Source of the DNA: Gimesia fumaroli
GTDB lineage: Bacteria; Planctomycetota; Planctomycetia; Planctomycetales; Planctomycetaceae
DNA length: 64,000 nucleotides
Assembly (NCBI RefSeq): GCF_007754425.1
Contig: NZ_CP037452.1
Span: forward strand, 4,501,164-4,565,163
Direction: 5' to 3'
The first letter of the stretch is position 1, and the number at the start of each line of letters is the position of its first letter. This document shows positions 47,172-56,731 of this stretch, piece after piece. The notes under the pieces are model-generated. The model worked only from the letters and a program-made list of their open reading frames with translations, searched no databases and was not told the DNA's origin. The position numbers and the translations under genes are program-made.

Positions 47172-48008
47172 CTATTCGCCAATCGTCCAGCGAGTGAACG
47201 AAACTGCTTCCAGTCCTTTTTCGGCCAAAGCCTGGCTGACGGTCTTGGAATCATCAACAGCAAACGGTTGATAAACCAGCACTCCCTGTTCCACAAAGAA
47301 TGTCTTCATACGACCATCAACGATCTTATCAATGATGTTATCCGGCTTGCCAGTCGCTTTTGCTTCGGCAGTCAGACGATCCCGTTCTTCCTGGATCACG
47401 GCAGGATCAAGCCCGGATTCATTAACAACGGCTGGCTTCAAGGCAGCAATATGCATCGCCACGCCTCGCAGCAAATCTGCATCGGCTGTGTCGCCTTTAG
47501 CCTGAAACAGCACGCCGGTCTTTCCATCGTGATGAACATAGCCGCCTGTAGGACCTTCTGAACGGGCAATCCGTGAAACCACGATTTTTTCCCGGATCTT
47601 ATTCAGCATGTCCATGAAATCATCGTTGACGGTTTTACCGGGAGACTTCTCGGAAGGAAGTGCCATCAGCTCTTCCACCGTATTGACTTCAGGATGGGCC
47701 AGAAGTTGTGCAGCACAGGCATCTGAAAAATTGACCAGATCTTCACCGGTCGCAACAGGCGCTGATTCACAGACGACTTCCAGCATGACGGTCTGCGAGC
47801 CATCTTCACTGGGAAGTACGACAATTCGGCCTTCTGTGGTCGCGTTGTCACTCCGCTTTAACTGAATTTTTCCAGCTTCTTCACGCAGAATTTCAATTGC
47901 TTTCTCCTGGTCCCCGTCAGCCTGCTGTAATGCTTTTTTACAAGCCATCATGGGTAAGTCAGTAAGCTCACGCAACGCTTTCACGGCTGCTGCTGTAATT
48001 TCAGCCAT
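47172..48008 (-). CDS. tsf: Elongation factor Ts
   Basis: Nucleotide exchange factor for EF-Tu. 278 residues. The N-terminal TS-N/UBA domain is clear (AAAVKALRELTDLPMMACKK, then ADGDQEKAIEILRE), with the core domains after (MLEVVCESAPVA, HIAALKPAVV). AAAAGGAG is well placed before the ATG. It follows rpsB by 152 bases, which contain a hairpin, and is followed by a terminator. Confidence 0.95.
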   Translation of the reverse strand: MAEITAAAVKALRELTDLPMMACKKALQQADGDQEKAIEILREEAGKIQLKRSDNATTEGRIVVLPSEDGSQTVMLEVVCESAPVATGEDLVNFSDACAAQLLAHPEVNTVEELMALPSEKSPGKTVNDDFMDMLNKIREKIVVSRIARSEGPTGGYVHHDGKTGVLFQAKGDTADADLLRGVAMHIAALKPAVVNESGLDPAVIQEERDRLTAEAKATGKPDNIIDKIVDGRMKTFFVEQGVLVYQPFAVDDSKTVSQALAEKGLEAVSFTRWTIGE

Positions 48009-48090
48009 CTCACTAATCTCCTTTTAAAGCAATTTCTTGATGAAATGCTTTGAACTGATAATCCGATTTGATTGTTATGTTTCAACGTGA

Positions 48091-48126
48091 GTCTGCTGAT
48101 CTGAGAATCATCTCCTGTCAGCAGAC
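48091..48126 (-). promoter_or_regulatory. Intercistronic hairpin between rpsB and tsf
   Basis: GTCTGCTGA and TCAGCAGAC are exact complements (arms 48091-48099 and 48118-48126); within the loop GAGA/TCTC can pair too. There is no U-run. A processing or protein-binding site is plausible; S2 is known to repress its own operon in some bacteria, but I cannot match a known motif. Confidence 0.6.
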
Positions 48127-48160
48127 ACCACGGTTACTAATTATTTGTTTGAAGTATGGC

Positions 48161-48913
48161 TTACAGTGAAGGAACAGGCTTGTGTTCTTCTTCTCCGCTC
48201 TCGCCTTCATCTTTTTTACCGGTATCAGGCAGCTTGCCTGTTCCAGCGAGAACAGCTGATGCCAACTGATTCATAACCAGACGAATGGAGCGGATGCTGT
48301 CATCGTTTCCTGGAATCGGCAGATCCACTTCATCAGGATCAGAGTCCGTATCGATAAGACCGACCACTTTGATACCCAGGATATGTGCTTCGTGAACAGC
48401 GTTCTTTTCTTTGGTCGGATCAACGACAACCAGCGCTTCCGGCAAACGGTTCATCGTACGAATCCCGTTCAGGTTGCGGAATACTTTTCGCTTTTCACGC
48501 TGCAGCGTGGATTGCATCTTTTTGGAATAAGAATTGATTTCACCAGTCTCTTCCAATCCTTCCAGCTCTTCCAGACGCTTCAGACGATTACGAACGGTAC
48601 GGAAGTTGGTCAATGCACCACCCAACCAGCGTTCGGTAACGTAAGGCATACCACAGGCAGTGGCAGCGTCTTTGATCGGGCCTTGTGCCTGTTTCTTGGT
48701 TCCGACAAACAGGATCAGACTTCCCTGTGAGGAAACACGTTCCAGATAACGTTTACCGCGAATAATTCCGCGTACAGTTTCTTTTAAGTCAATAATATGA
48801 ATCTGATTGCGACGCCCATAGATATAGGGACGCATTTTGGGGTTCCAACGGCTCGTTTTATGACCGTAGTGTACACCCGCCTCTAGAATATCTTTTACGA
48901 CCAGATCTGACAT
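48161..48913 (-). CDS. rpsB: 30S ribosomal protein S2
   Basis: 250 residues from ATG 48913, which has AGAGGAG seven bases upstream; a longer reading to 48940 is not needed. Family motifs: [75 protein letters not shown]. The acidic C-terminus is a normal variable tail. First gene of rpsB-tsf-(terminator)-pyrH. Confidence 0.96.
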   Translation of the reverse strand: MSDLVVKDILEAGVHYGHKTSRWNPKMRPYIYGRRNQIHIIDLKETVRGIIRGKRYLERVSSQGSLILFVGTKKQAQGPIKDAATACGMPYVTERWLGGALTNFRTVRNRLKRLEELEGLEETGEINSYSKKMQSTLQREKRKVFRNLNGIRTMNRLPEALVVVDPTKEKNAVHEAHILGIKVVGLIDTDSDPDEVDLPIPGNDDSIRSIRLVMNQLASAVLAGTGKLPDTGKKDEGESGEEEHKPVPSL

Positions 48914-49275
48914 TTTCAAACTCCTCTTGTGAAAGGGCACATGACCTTCTATGGGCCACGTTCTTAAATAATTACAATCAATAGACTTAACTACTGAAGG
49001 CGTCTAACGCGATCAACAAAATCGCTGGGCGCACATTGAGCGAAAAACACGGCAAAGTGCGGCTGGGTGGATACTATCGGAGTTATTTGCGCCCGTCAAA
49101 CCTTGCGACCGTTAATTCGTTGAATTGAATCGAATTTGAAGCACCAGAACCGATCAATTGGGCTCATCCTGATTCGAATGAATCGATATACTCAAAATGC
49201 GTCGATTCCCCTAAGAAACAGGATCCCTGTGCGAATCTGACTTTGTAACTTCATTACTCTCATTGTCATTGATCT
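48914..49275. other. Divergent intergenic region, rpsB / GTPase
   Basis: No ORF or known leader RNA seen in 362 bases. It should hold the rpsB promoter (minus strand, toward 48913) and that of the 49276 GTPase (plus), whose ATG has no visible ribosome site. Confidence 0.4.
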
Positions 49276-51180
49276 ATGTCATCTACACTTCACGAATTTT
49301 CAAAGATCATTCACGAGCTCAGAGACCATCTGCGTGCGCTCGAACAACGTGCCAATCAGCTGGATCTGGCAGAACTCAGCGGACGCGAATGGTTTGATAT
49401 CTTAGAGCGAAAACTGATCCCGCAGCTTGCCGACAACCTCTACCTGGTCGTCGCCGTCGTGGGAGGGACCAACATCGGAAAAAGTGTAGTCTTCAATCAT
49501 CTGGTCAATCAGCAAACCAGCGCCATCAGCCCACTGGCATCACAGACAAGACATCCCGTCTGCCTGGTTCCCCAAAATTTTGAACAAACGCACAATTTGG
49601 ACCAAATCTTCCAAGGCTTCCAGTTGATCCCCTGGTCTTCACCGGAAGATCCCCTCAAACAGGACGAACAACACCTGCTGTTCTGGAAACATAGTGAAAC
49701 CCTGGCTTCGAATCTACTGGTACTGGATACGCCCGACATCGACAGCGATGCGGAAGTCAACTGGGAGCGCGCCGAACGAATTCGACAATCGGCGGATGTT
49801 CTGGTAACGGTCCTCACACAGCAAAAATATAATGACGCCGCGGTAAAACAGTTTTTTCGCGAGGCAGCACGAGAAGACAAAGTCATCATCACCATTTTCA
49901 ATCAGTGCCAGCTCCCCGATGATGAACAATACTGGCCCCTCTGGCTCAACACCTTCTGCCAGGAAACCGGAGTTCATCCCGAACTGGTCTTCATTGCTCC
50001 GAATGACCGTCAGGCCGCGACGAATTTACAGCTTCCGATTTACCCCCGCTCATTTGAACCGGCGGCACCTGAAACCGCATCTGAGCCACAATCGACTGCC
50101 CCTTCCGCTGACACGCCAGCTGATTTAATGCAGGTTCTGTCACAAATGCAGTTCGGCGAAATCAAAGTCCGTACCTTAAAAGGGGCCTTGCATTATCTGA
50201 TCGAACAGGACACCGGCGTTCCCAGCTACCTCCAGCAAATCAAGCGACGCAGTAACGAATTCCGCTCCGCATCGGAGCTCCTCTCCGAACAGGAACTGGC
50301 GGAAATTGAAAACTGGCCCCTGGTTCCGAATTCCATCATTGTGTCGGCGGTTCGCCACTGGTGGCAGGAACAACGGGAAGGCTGGTCGGCTCAGGTTCAT
50401 GGCTTTTACAACACGATCGGCAAGGGAGTGCTCTGGCCCGTTCGCTACATCAAATCTCTGACAACAGAAGAGAAACGCCCCCCGATGGAGATCTATCGGG
50501 AACAGGAATGGTCGGTCGTTTTACAAACCGTCGAAGGAATTTACGACCGTCTGACATTGGTGAGTGAACTCGGAAACGAACTTCTCACCAATCGACTGAA
50601 GTCAGTATTAAACGGCACCTCACGCGCAGAACTGATAAAGATTCTACACGAGGAGCATGCCAGCTTCGATTTCACAGCGCAACTCGAAGAACTGATCGAC
50701 AGTGAAATGACCTTTTTCAAGAGCGAAAGCCCGCAGTATTACACATTCCTGAAACAGCTGGACCACATCGCCGCTGTGGCGCGGCCTGCATTAAGCGTCG
50801 GCCTGTTTTTCGTCGGCTTTGGTGCCGTTGGTGATGTCGGAACGCAGATCGTGACTGATACGATGATTCAATCCGTCGTGAATGTCAGCGGCGATGTCGC
50901 AGGAGGTGCCGTCACCACTACCGTGGGAGAAACAGCTGTCAGCAACACAGCCGCGAGCGGCGCGGGTTATCTCGAAGCCAAATTTCGCAGGTTCCACGCC
51001 GTCTTTGCACAAAAACGAACAGAATGGCTGGCCACAGCGATTCGAGAACACTTATTGAAAACACTGCCGGAAGAACTAAAATCAGCGGTAAGTCTGCCGG
51101 ACTCAGAAATGTATCAGTCCGTTCAAAATTCAGTCTCAAAGCTGGAAACGCAACTCAGCCAACTACGGATTTCACTCTAA
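49276..51180 (+). CDS. Dynamin-like GTPase, first of a tandem pair
   Basis: 634 residues. P-loop GGTNIGKS (about 63-70), switch/G3 LVLDTPDIDSD, then the segment LVTVLTQQKYNDAA; G4 is non-canonical (IFNQCQLPDD). A central helical region follows and the C-terminal part has a Gly/Ala-rich hydrophobic segment (LSVGLFFVGFGAVGD, about 508-522) that may contact membranes. The downstream gene is a diverged relative with the same DxPDxDS and TQQKY landmarks. Dynamin-family GTPases in bacteria remodel or fuse membranes, often as heterotypic pairs; that role is inferred here. Longer than Era-type GTPases and not one of the known ribosome GTPases. Confidence 0.8.
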   Translation: MSSTLHEFSKIIHELRDHLRALEQRANQLDLAELSGREWFDILERKLIPQLADNLYLVVAVVGGTNIGKSVVFNHLVNQQTSAISPLASQTRHPVCLVPQNFEQTHNLDQIFQGFQLIPWSSPEDPLKQDEQHLLFWKHSETLASNLLVLDTPDIDSDAEVNWERAERIRQSADVLVTVLTQQKYNDAAVKQFFREAAREDKVIITIFNQCQLPDDEQYWPLWLNTFCQETGVHPELVFIAPNDRQAATNLQLPIYPRSFEPAAPETASEPQSTAPSADTPADLMQVLSQMQFGEIKVRTLKGALHYLIEQDTGVPSYLQQIKRRSNEFRSASELLSEQELAEIENWPLVPNSIIVSAVRHWWQEQREGWSAQVHGFYNTIGKGVLWPVRYIKSLTTEEKRPPMEIYREQEWSVVLQTVEGIYDRLTLVSELGNELLTNRLKSVLNGTSRAELIKILHEEHASFDFTAQLEELIDSEMTFFKSESPQYYTFLKQLDHIAAVARPALSVGLFFVGFGAVGDVGTQIVTDTMIQSVVNVSGDVAGGAVTTTVGETAVSNTAASGAGYLEAKFRRFHAVFAQKRTEWLATAIREHLLKTLPEELKSAVSLPDSEMYQSVQNSVSKLETQLSQLRISL

Positions 51181-51277
51181 AACAGATCATACTTAATTAA
51201 CAGAATCAAGAATTTCGGAATCTATCAATCAGTCTTAGCCAGGACCGCAAGTACTTAAGACAGGAAATCATTCCCGC

Positions 51278-53101
51278 ATGCCTACATCGGAATTAGCCCA
51301 AATTGAAATGCTGGCAACGGTCGATCGTTTAATCCAGCAACTCAAACAGTGGAGTGAGCAGACAACCCACTGGAAAACCGCCCAGCAATGCCAGGCAGTG
51401 ATCCAGCAGCTACTCCCCCGTCTGGACATGCTGCGCGTGCGACTGGAGTCACCGCTGGTGATTGCCACGTTCGGCGGGACCGGCACCGGAAAGAGCAGTC
51501 TGGTCAATGCGTTGATTGGCTCCTACTGCACCACGTCAGGCAGACAACGACCAACCACAATGGAACCTGTGCTGATCGCTCATCCCGAAACGGACCTCGA
51601 TCGGCTGGGACTGGACCTGAGCCAGTTTCATGTGGAGCAGAAAAATCTCGATCAGCTTCGCAATATCATTCTGATCGACTGCCCCGACCCCGATACGTCT
51701 GAAGTGACCGAGGCTGAAAGCAACCTCACCCGACTGCAACACATTGTCCCCTTGTGTGATATTCTGCTCTATACGTCGACACAACAGAAATACCGATCGG
51801 CGCGCGTTTCCGAAGAACTGAAAGAAGCGGCCGTCGGCAGGCGACTGATTTTCGTACAGACACACGCCGGCCTTGATGAAGACATTCGCGAAGACTGGAG
51901 AGAGCTGCTTTCAAAACAGTTTGAAGTCCCGGAAATCTATTTCGTCGATTCGGTCAAAGCGCTGGAAGACCAGTTAGCAGATCGGCCTTTGGAAGAAGAA
52001 TTCGCCAGTTTAAAAAACATTCTGAGCACACAGCTAGGAAAGTCAGAACGCCTGCAGGTCCGTCGCGCCAACCTGCTGGAACTGATCCAGAATGCCATCG
52101 ATCACTGTTCGCAAAAAATGGATGCCGCCCTGCCCGCCGTACGCGAACTGGAAACGTTCCTGAAACAGCAGCATCTCACATTGACCGCACAGATGTCGCA
52201 GGAACTCCGAACAGAACTACTCGTCAGCCGTAATCTCTGGGAGCGTCGGCTCATCTCCTGCGTCTCTGATTCCTGGGGCTTCAGCCCCTTCTCTGCAATG
52301 CTCCGACTCTACAATGGCTTGGGAAATTTCATCGCCTCGGCCAGCCTGTTCCGGGCAAGAAACTCGGCCCAGGTCGCATTGATTGGAGCACTCCAGGGTG
52401 CCCGCTGGATTGGAGAACGAAATAAAGAACAGGCCGCCGAAGATCGACTGAAACGGATTGGTTCGTTCGGCCTGGATGATAATAAGCTCAGAGAATCGCA
52501 ATTACTCATTGATGGCTATGTCCAGTCCGCAGGCATTGTATCCCAGCAGGATCACCTCGCCGGCTCCCTGGAAAATATTCAGACAGAAGCAGCACACGTG
52601 GAAGAACAATTCCTGAATGATGCAGGTACTAAAATTGACACCATCATCAACAGACTGGCCCATAAAAACTCGGGCTGGTTCACCCGCGCTGTTTATGAAA
52701 CGCTTTTTCTCTCCTTTGTGGTATATGCATTGGCACGGATCGGAAAAAACTTCTTCCTGGATTCCTTTCAGAACGAATCACATATCCTACCCATTGATTT
52801 TTATGTGACCGCCGGCGTCATTTTTCTGATCTGGTCAGGCTTCCTGGTGATGATGTTTACCCGGAAACTGAAACGAGGACTCACACAGGAAATCAACCAA
52901 CTGTCAAATGATCTTGCACAGGCAAAATTAGCACATGGACTGTTTCCACATCTGGAACAGGAATGCCAGCAGGTTTCCTCAATGCAGCATTCACTGGAGC
53001 GCATGGGCGGCGAAGTGCACCAGTTGCGCAACGAAATCGCCTCATCCAAAATACTCGGCGCCTGGAAAGTAACAGAGCCGACAACAAGTGCCGGCTCGTA
53101 A
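51278..53101 (+). CDS. Membrane-anchored dynamin-like GTPase, second of a tandem pair
   Basis: 607 residues. P-loop GGTGTGKS (66-73), G3 LIDCPDPDTSE, then LLYTSTQQKYRSA, with a possible G4 at QTHAGLDED. A long helical middle with charged stretches precedes two membrane helices near 473-500 and 508-530 (FYVTAGVIFLIWSGFLVMMF), then a coiled coil (QECQQVSSMQHSLERMGG). It lies 97 bases after the first GTPase, same strand, with CAGGAA before the ATG. Shared TQQKY and cysteine-free Pro-Asp switch support descent from a common ancestor, although overall similarity is low. The partner gene lacks this double anchor, so one may recruit the other. Confidence 0.82.
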   Translation: MPTSELAQIEMLATVDRLIQQLKQWSEQTTHWKTAQQCQAVIQQLLPRLDMLRVRLESPLVIATFGGTGTGKSSLVNALIGSYCTTSGRQRPTTMEPVLIAHPETDLDRLGLDLSQFHVEQKNLDQLRNIILIDCPDPDTSEVTEAESNLTRLQHIVPLCDILLYTSTQQKYRSARVSEELKEAAVGRRLIFVQTHAGLDEDIREDWRELLSKQFEVPEIYFVDSVKALEDQLADRPLEEEFASLKNILSTQLGKSERLQVRRANLLELIQNAIDHCSQKMDAALPAVRELETFLKQQHLTLTAQMSQELRTELLVSRNLWERRLISCVSDSWGFSPFSAMLRLYNGLGNFIASASLFRARNSAQVALIGALQGARWIGERNKEQAAEDRLKRIGSFGLDDNKLRESQLLIDGYVQSAGIVSQQDHLAGSLENIQTEAAHVEEQFLNDAGTKIDTIINRLAHKNSGWFTRAVYETLFLSFVVYALARIGKNFFLDSFQNESHILPIDFYVTAGVIFLIWSGFLVMMFTRKLKRGLTQEINQLSNDLAQAKLAHGLFPHLEQECQQVSSMQHSLERMGGEVHQLRNEIASSKILGAWKVTEPTTSAGS

Positions 53102-53127
53102 TTTTTCTATATAACTTCGCGATGAAC

Positions 53128-53529
53128 TTATTTGCGATTGTAGAACATCTCTGCGATGCTGTAAGCATTGAGAGCCCCCGAGCGGCTCACTTCCTTACCA
53201 TCGACGGTCAAAACCAACGTTGGTAAAGATTGAATATTGTATTTGTCTGACAGCCCCTGATGCTGATCGACATCGATCACGCGGATATGACTCGATTTCT
53301 TCGTACTAATTTCCCAGTTCTTTGCTTTCAATGCCGGAAATTCATTATTCTTTAACTGCACACAGGCAGGGCACCAACTGGCGGTAAACAACAGAATTTG
53401 ATGACGGGAGACATCCTGTTCGGCCTTGAACAACTTCACAACGTTCTCAGGTAGTTCCGGGACTTCCACAGTTTTCATCGGTGCCAGCGAAAGCGACAGC
53501 ACCAGAGTAGCTGGTATGAGTGTATTCAT
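53128..53529 (-). CDS. Secreted thioredoxin-like protein
   Basis: 133 residues with a signal peptide (NTLIPATLVLSLSLAP). The redox motif is WCPAC inside LLFTASWCPACVQLKNNEF, and the cis-Pro is in IQSLPTLVL. The length covers one thioredoxin fold. CPAC rather than CGPC suggests a reductase or disulfide-exchange role outside the cytoplasm. Convergent with the second GTPase gene, 26 bases apart. Confidence 0.88.
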   Translation of the reverse strand: MNTLIPATLVLSLSLAPMKTVEVPELPENVVKLFKAEQDVSRHQILLFTASWCPACVQLKNNEFPALKAKNWEISTKKSSHIRVIDVDQHQGLSDKYNIQSLPTLVLTVDGKEVSRSGALNAYSIAEMFYNRK

Positions 53530-53635
53530 TGTGTTCCATTACAATTGTGAAAAAGACATTTGGAAATGTTATTTACAATTCTGCACTACGATAGCGTCTC
53601 TCACCAACCGGTACAACCGTCAAAGTTGACTCAAA

Positions 53636-53664
53636 TTGACAAGATTTCAATTCCTCGTTATAGA
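53636..53664 (+). promoter_or_regulatory. Strong sigma-70-like promoter upstream of uppP
   Basis: TTGACA, 17 bases, TATAGA, about 190 bases before the uppP ATG; one further TTGAC copy lies 11 bases upstream. The leader it implies contains TTCACTC/GAGTGAA, a pair that could close a stem over a GCCC/GGGA inner pair (about 53749-53800). Confidence 0.6.
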
Positions 53665-53854
53665 GTCTTCTGAATATCTCAACCAGGGTTCTCACTGAGT
53701 CCCCTGCCACACATTACCCCTTAAGCCGTTTAAATAATCGTACTTACGACATTCACTCTGATGACGCCCTTTTCTCGGGAAATGCCTTTGAGTGAGTGAA
53801 CCGCCAGATGATTCTATTGGCGCGCCGATCCCCTTAACTGAAAAAGACTGATTC

Positions 53855-54625
53855 ATGACCTGGTTAAAAATGATACTTCTGTCAATCATTCAGGGAATCA
53901 GCGAGTTTCTCCCCATCAGCTCATCAGGCCACCTGGTGATCACCGAAAGCCTGCTGGATATTCAAGCCGACCAGACAGACGTCAACATTGTGCTGCACGC
54001 GGGCACACTGCTCTCTATCCTGATCTTTTACCACAGAACAATCTTTCGGTTATTAAACCAGGACCGTCGCGTTATTCCGCTACTGATTGTGGGAACGCTA
54101 CCCGTTGTGGTGATCGGACTCACTGCGAAAAAATTTGCCGAACATATGCTGGAAAGCCCTTTGCTGGCGGGCTGCATGCTGCCTGTCACAGGATTATTTC
54201 TATTGATGATTCCGCGAATTCCCCAGAAAAATCAAAGCTACACCGAAATCACCTTTAAACAGTCGCTGCTGATTGGCTTTGCCCAGGCCATCGCGATCCT
54301 GCCCGGCATCTCCCGTAGTGGCAGCACGATTGTCGCAGGTCTGCTCACCGGAATGTCTAGACAGTCCGCGGCCACCTTCTCTTTTCTGCTGGCCATCCCT
54401 GCTATCTCAGGCGCGACGATTCTCGAACTGGGAGAAATCCTGTCTAACCAGCATCTGAGCACGCCCCTGAGCCTGTTGGCTGCAGGAGCGATTGTCTCAG
54501 CATTGGTCGGGCTACTTGCCTTGTGGTTGCTGGTGCGCTGGCTCGAGAAAGGCAAATTGCATTACTTCGCGTACTGGTGCATTCCACTGGGAATCATCAT
54601 TGTGATTATGCAGCTACTCGGGTGA
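53855..54625 (+). CDS. uppP: Undecaprenyl-diphosphatase
   Basis: Removes a phosphate from undecaprenyl diphosphate at the membrane so the lipid carrier can be reused in wall and glycan synthesis. 256 residues with about eight helices. Catalytic motifs: QGISEFLPISSSGH (Glu/Ser/His) near the N-terminus and LPGISRSGST in the centre, as in BacA/UppP. The 5' leader of about 185 bases is long for a bacterial gene. Ends 9 bases from the convergent glgX stop. Confidence 0.95.
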   Translation: MTWLKMILLSIIQGISEFLPISSSGHLVITESLLDIQADQTDVNIVLHAGTLLSILIFYHRTIFRLLNQDRRVIPLLIVGTLPVVVIGLTAKKFAEHMLESPLLAGCMLPVTGLFLLMIPRIPQKNQSYTEITFKQSLLIGFAQAIAILPGISRSGSTIVAGLLTGMSRQSAATFSFLLAIPAISGATILELGEILSNQHLSTPLSLLAAGAIVSALVGLLALWLLVRWLEKGKLHYFAYWCIPLGIIIVIMQLLG

Positions 54626-54634
54626 ACGCAAATT

Positions 54635-56731
54635 TTACCGACGGTTCGCGCGGCGTACATAACAACGTAACGACCGTGCGGGCAGTACAGCAACACGAGG
54701 ATACAACGTGTTCCCATCTCGCTTCGGAAAGATATCCAGCGGCGAACGGGCCGAAGTATCGACGGTCAAATTCCATTCCTTAGGCTTGATCCCGAACGGC
54801 AATTCAAACGCCTGCGCATCAGGGGATGAATTGACGATAATCATCAAATCGGAACCATCACGGACCCGGCGTGAGGAGTGCTTGGCGCCAAGAATACACA
54901 ACATGCAGTGATGATCATGAGCCCAGTCGACAGGGTGGCCCATCACATTGAACCAGCTGACGTCAGGAAGCTTCTCCACGCCATCTGATTGACCGGTCAG
55001 GAAATTCCGTTGTCGTAATGTCGGCTCACAGAGTCGGAAGTGAATCAATTCCTTAGAGAACCGATACAGACCACTGTTCTTCTCAACCAGTGACCAGTCA
55101 AACCAGGAGATCGAATTATCCTGGCAGTACGTGTTATTGTTTCCGCGCTGTGTACGCCGGCATTCGTCGCCGGAAAGCAGCATCGGAACACCCTGACTCA
55201 AAAACAGCGTGGCCAGAAAATTCTTAATCTGGCGTTCGCGCATCGCGACTATCGCAGGATCATCCGTTGGACCTTCGACCCCGAAATTCATACTGATGTT
55301 GTTGTTTTCGCCATCCTGATTGTCTTCACGGTTGGCATAGTTATGCTTGTATTCATAGCTCACGAGATCGTTCATCGTGAAACCATCGTGCGCGGTAATG
55401 AAGTTGACGCCATGAAACGGTTCGCGTCCTGTTTCTTGATAGAGGTCACTCGATCCCGAAAGGCGCGTTGCATAATCTCCCAATGTAGGAGTATCGCCGC
55501 GCCAGAACTTACGGATATCATCGCGATAACGACCGTTCCACTCAGCCCAGCGAATGTGCGAAAAAGAACCGACCTGATACGCACCGGCGGCATCCCAGGC
55601 TTCTGCGATCAGCTTGGTATCTGCCAACAGTGGATCTTCTGCGATGGCTTCCACCAAAGGCGGATTCGGTACAAGTCTCCCGCTCCGATCCCGACTTAAA
55701 ATCGACGCCAGGTCAAAACGAAAACCGTCAATATGATAATTACAGGTCCAGTAACGCAGACAATGGAAGATCATTTCCCGCACAACGGGATGGTTTCCGT
55801 TAATCGCATTACCACAACCTGAATAGTTCTTATAGTATTTTCCACCCTGCTCTAAATGGTAATAAACCTGATTTTCCAGGCCTCGGAAAGAAAGCGTAGG
55901 GCCATTCTCATTCCCTTCTGCCGTATGATTGAATACGACATCCAGAATGACTTCGATGCCAGCTTCATGCAACGCCCGCACCATCTGCTTGAACTCGCGC
56001 ACCTGAGCACCAGGCTCAGTACCTTTCGCATAGCCACGATGTGGGGCAAAGAAGGCCAGCGTTTCATAGCCCCAGTAATTCTGATGATCCGTAAACGTGC
56101 CATCGGCTTCATTCATGGGGAATTCATGAATCGGCATTAACTCAACCGCAGTCACACCCAGGTCAATCAGATAGGGAATTTTTTCAATCACCCCCAGATA
56201 GGTTCCAGGATTTTCGACACCACTGGTGGGGGAATTTGTGAAACCGCGCACGTGCATTTCATACACAACGGTATCTGCCAGATGATGCCGGACATGACGA
56301 TCGCCTTGCCAGTCGAACTGGTCATCGACGACAACACACTTCGGCGGACGAACGATGCCATCAGGTGAAGGCTGGAAGTTTCCTGCCAATGCCTTGGCAT
56401 AGGGGTCGATCAATCGGGCGCGCTTATCGAAACGATGCCCTACCTCTGGCTGGAACGGACCATCGGCTTGAAAATGATAGAGTTGGCCGGGACCGATTCC
56501 CGAAACAAAGGCCGTCCAGATATCACCCAGGCGTCCATACTCTTGATTGAACTTAATGATCTCAGACGGTTCTGAATCATCGACGTGATCATACAACAAC
56601 AACCACATGGTTGTGGCAGAACGGCTGTAAACCGAAAAAAGCACCCCGTTGTCCTGCGGAACCGCTCCGTAGGAAAATGTGTGCATCGAGTGAATCGGGG
56701 AGCTGAGTGAGTGTACCAATTCGCGACCCAT
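54635..56731 (-). CDS. glgX: Glycogen debranching enzyme (isoamylase type)
   Basis: Hydrolyses alpha-1,6 branches of limit-dextrin glycogen. 698 residues. N-terminal CBM48-type beta domain (about 10-130), then a GH13 barrel: VTAVELMPIHEF, VILDVVFNHTAEG, GFRFDLASIL (catalytic Asp nucleophile), LIAEAWDAAG (acid/base Glu) and FITAHDGFTMND (third Asp). AACTGSS-free C-terminal beta domain follows. AGGAACAGG is upstream of the ATG. It is a single gene here with no other glycogen genes beside it. Confidence 0.93.
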   Translation of the reverse strand: MGRELVHSLSSPIHSMHTFSYGAVPQDNGVLFSVYSRSATTMWLLLYDHVDDSEPSEIIKFNQEYGRLGDIWTAFVSGIGPGQLYHFQADGPFQPEVGHRFDKRARLIDPYAKALAGNFQPSPDGIVRPPKCVVVDDQFDWQGDRHVRHHLADTVVYEMHVRGFTNSPTSGVENPGTYLGVIEKIPYLIDLGVTAVELMPIHEFPMNEADGTFTDHQNYWGYETLAFFAPHRGYAKGTEPGAQVREFKQMVRALHEAGIEVILDVVFNHTAEGNENGPTLSFRGLENQVYYHLEQGGKYYKNYSGCGNAINGNHPVVREMIFHCLRYWTCNYHIDGFRFDLASILSRDRSGRLVPNPPLVEAIAEDPLLADTKLIAEAWDAAGAYQVGSFSHIRWAEWNGRYRDDIRKFWRGDTPTLGDYATRLSGSSDLYQETGREPFHGVNFITAHDGFTMNDLVSYEYKHNYANREDNQDGENNNISMNFGVEGPTDDPAIVAMRERQIKNFLATLFLSQGVPMLLSGDECRRTQRGNNNTYCQDNSISWFDWSLVEKNSGLYRFSKELIHFRLCEPTLRQRNFLTGQSDGVEKLPDVSWFNVMGHPVDWAHDHHCMLCILGAKHSSRRVRDGSDLMIIVNSSPDAQAFELPFGIKPKEWNLTVDTSARSPLDIFPKRDGNTLYPRVAVLPARSLRCYVRRANRR

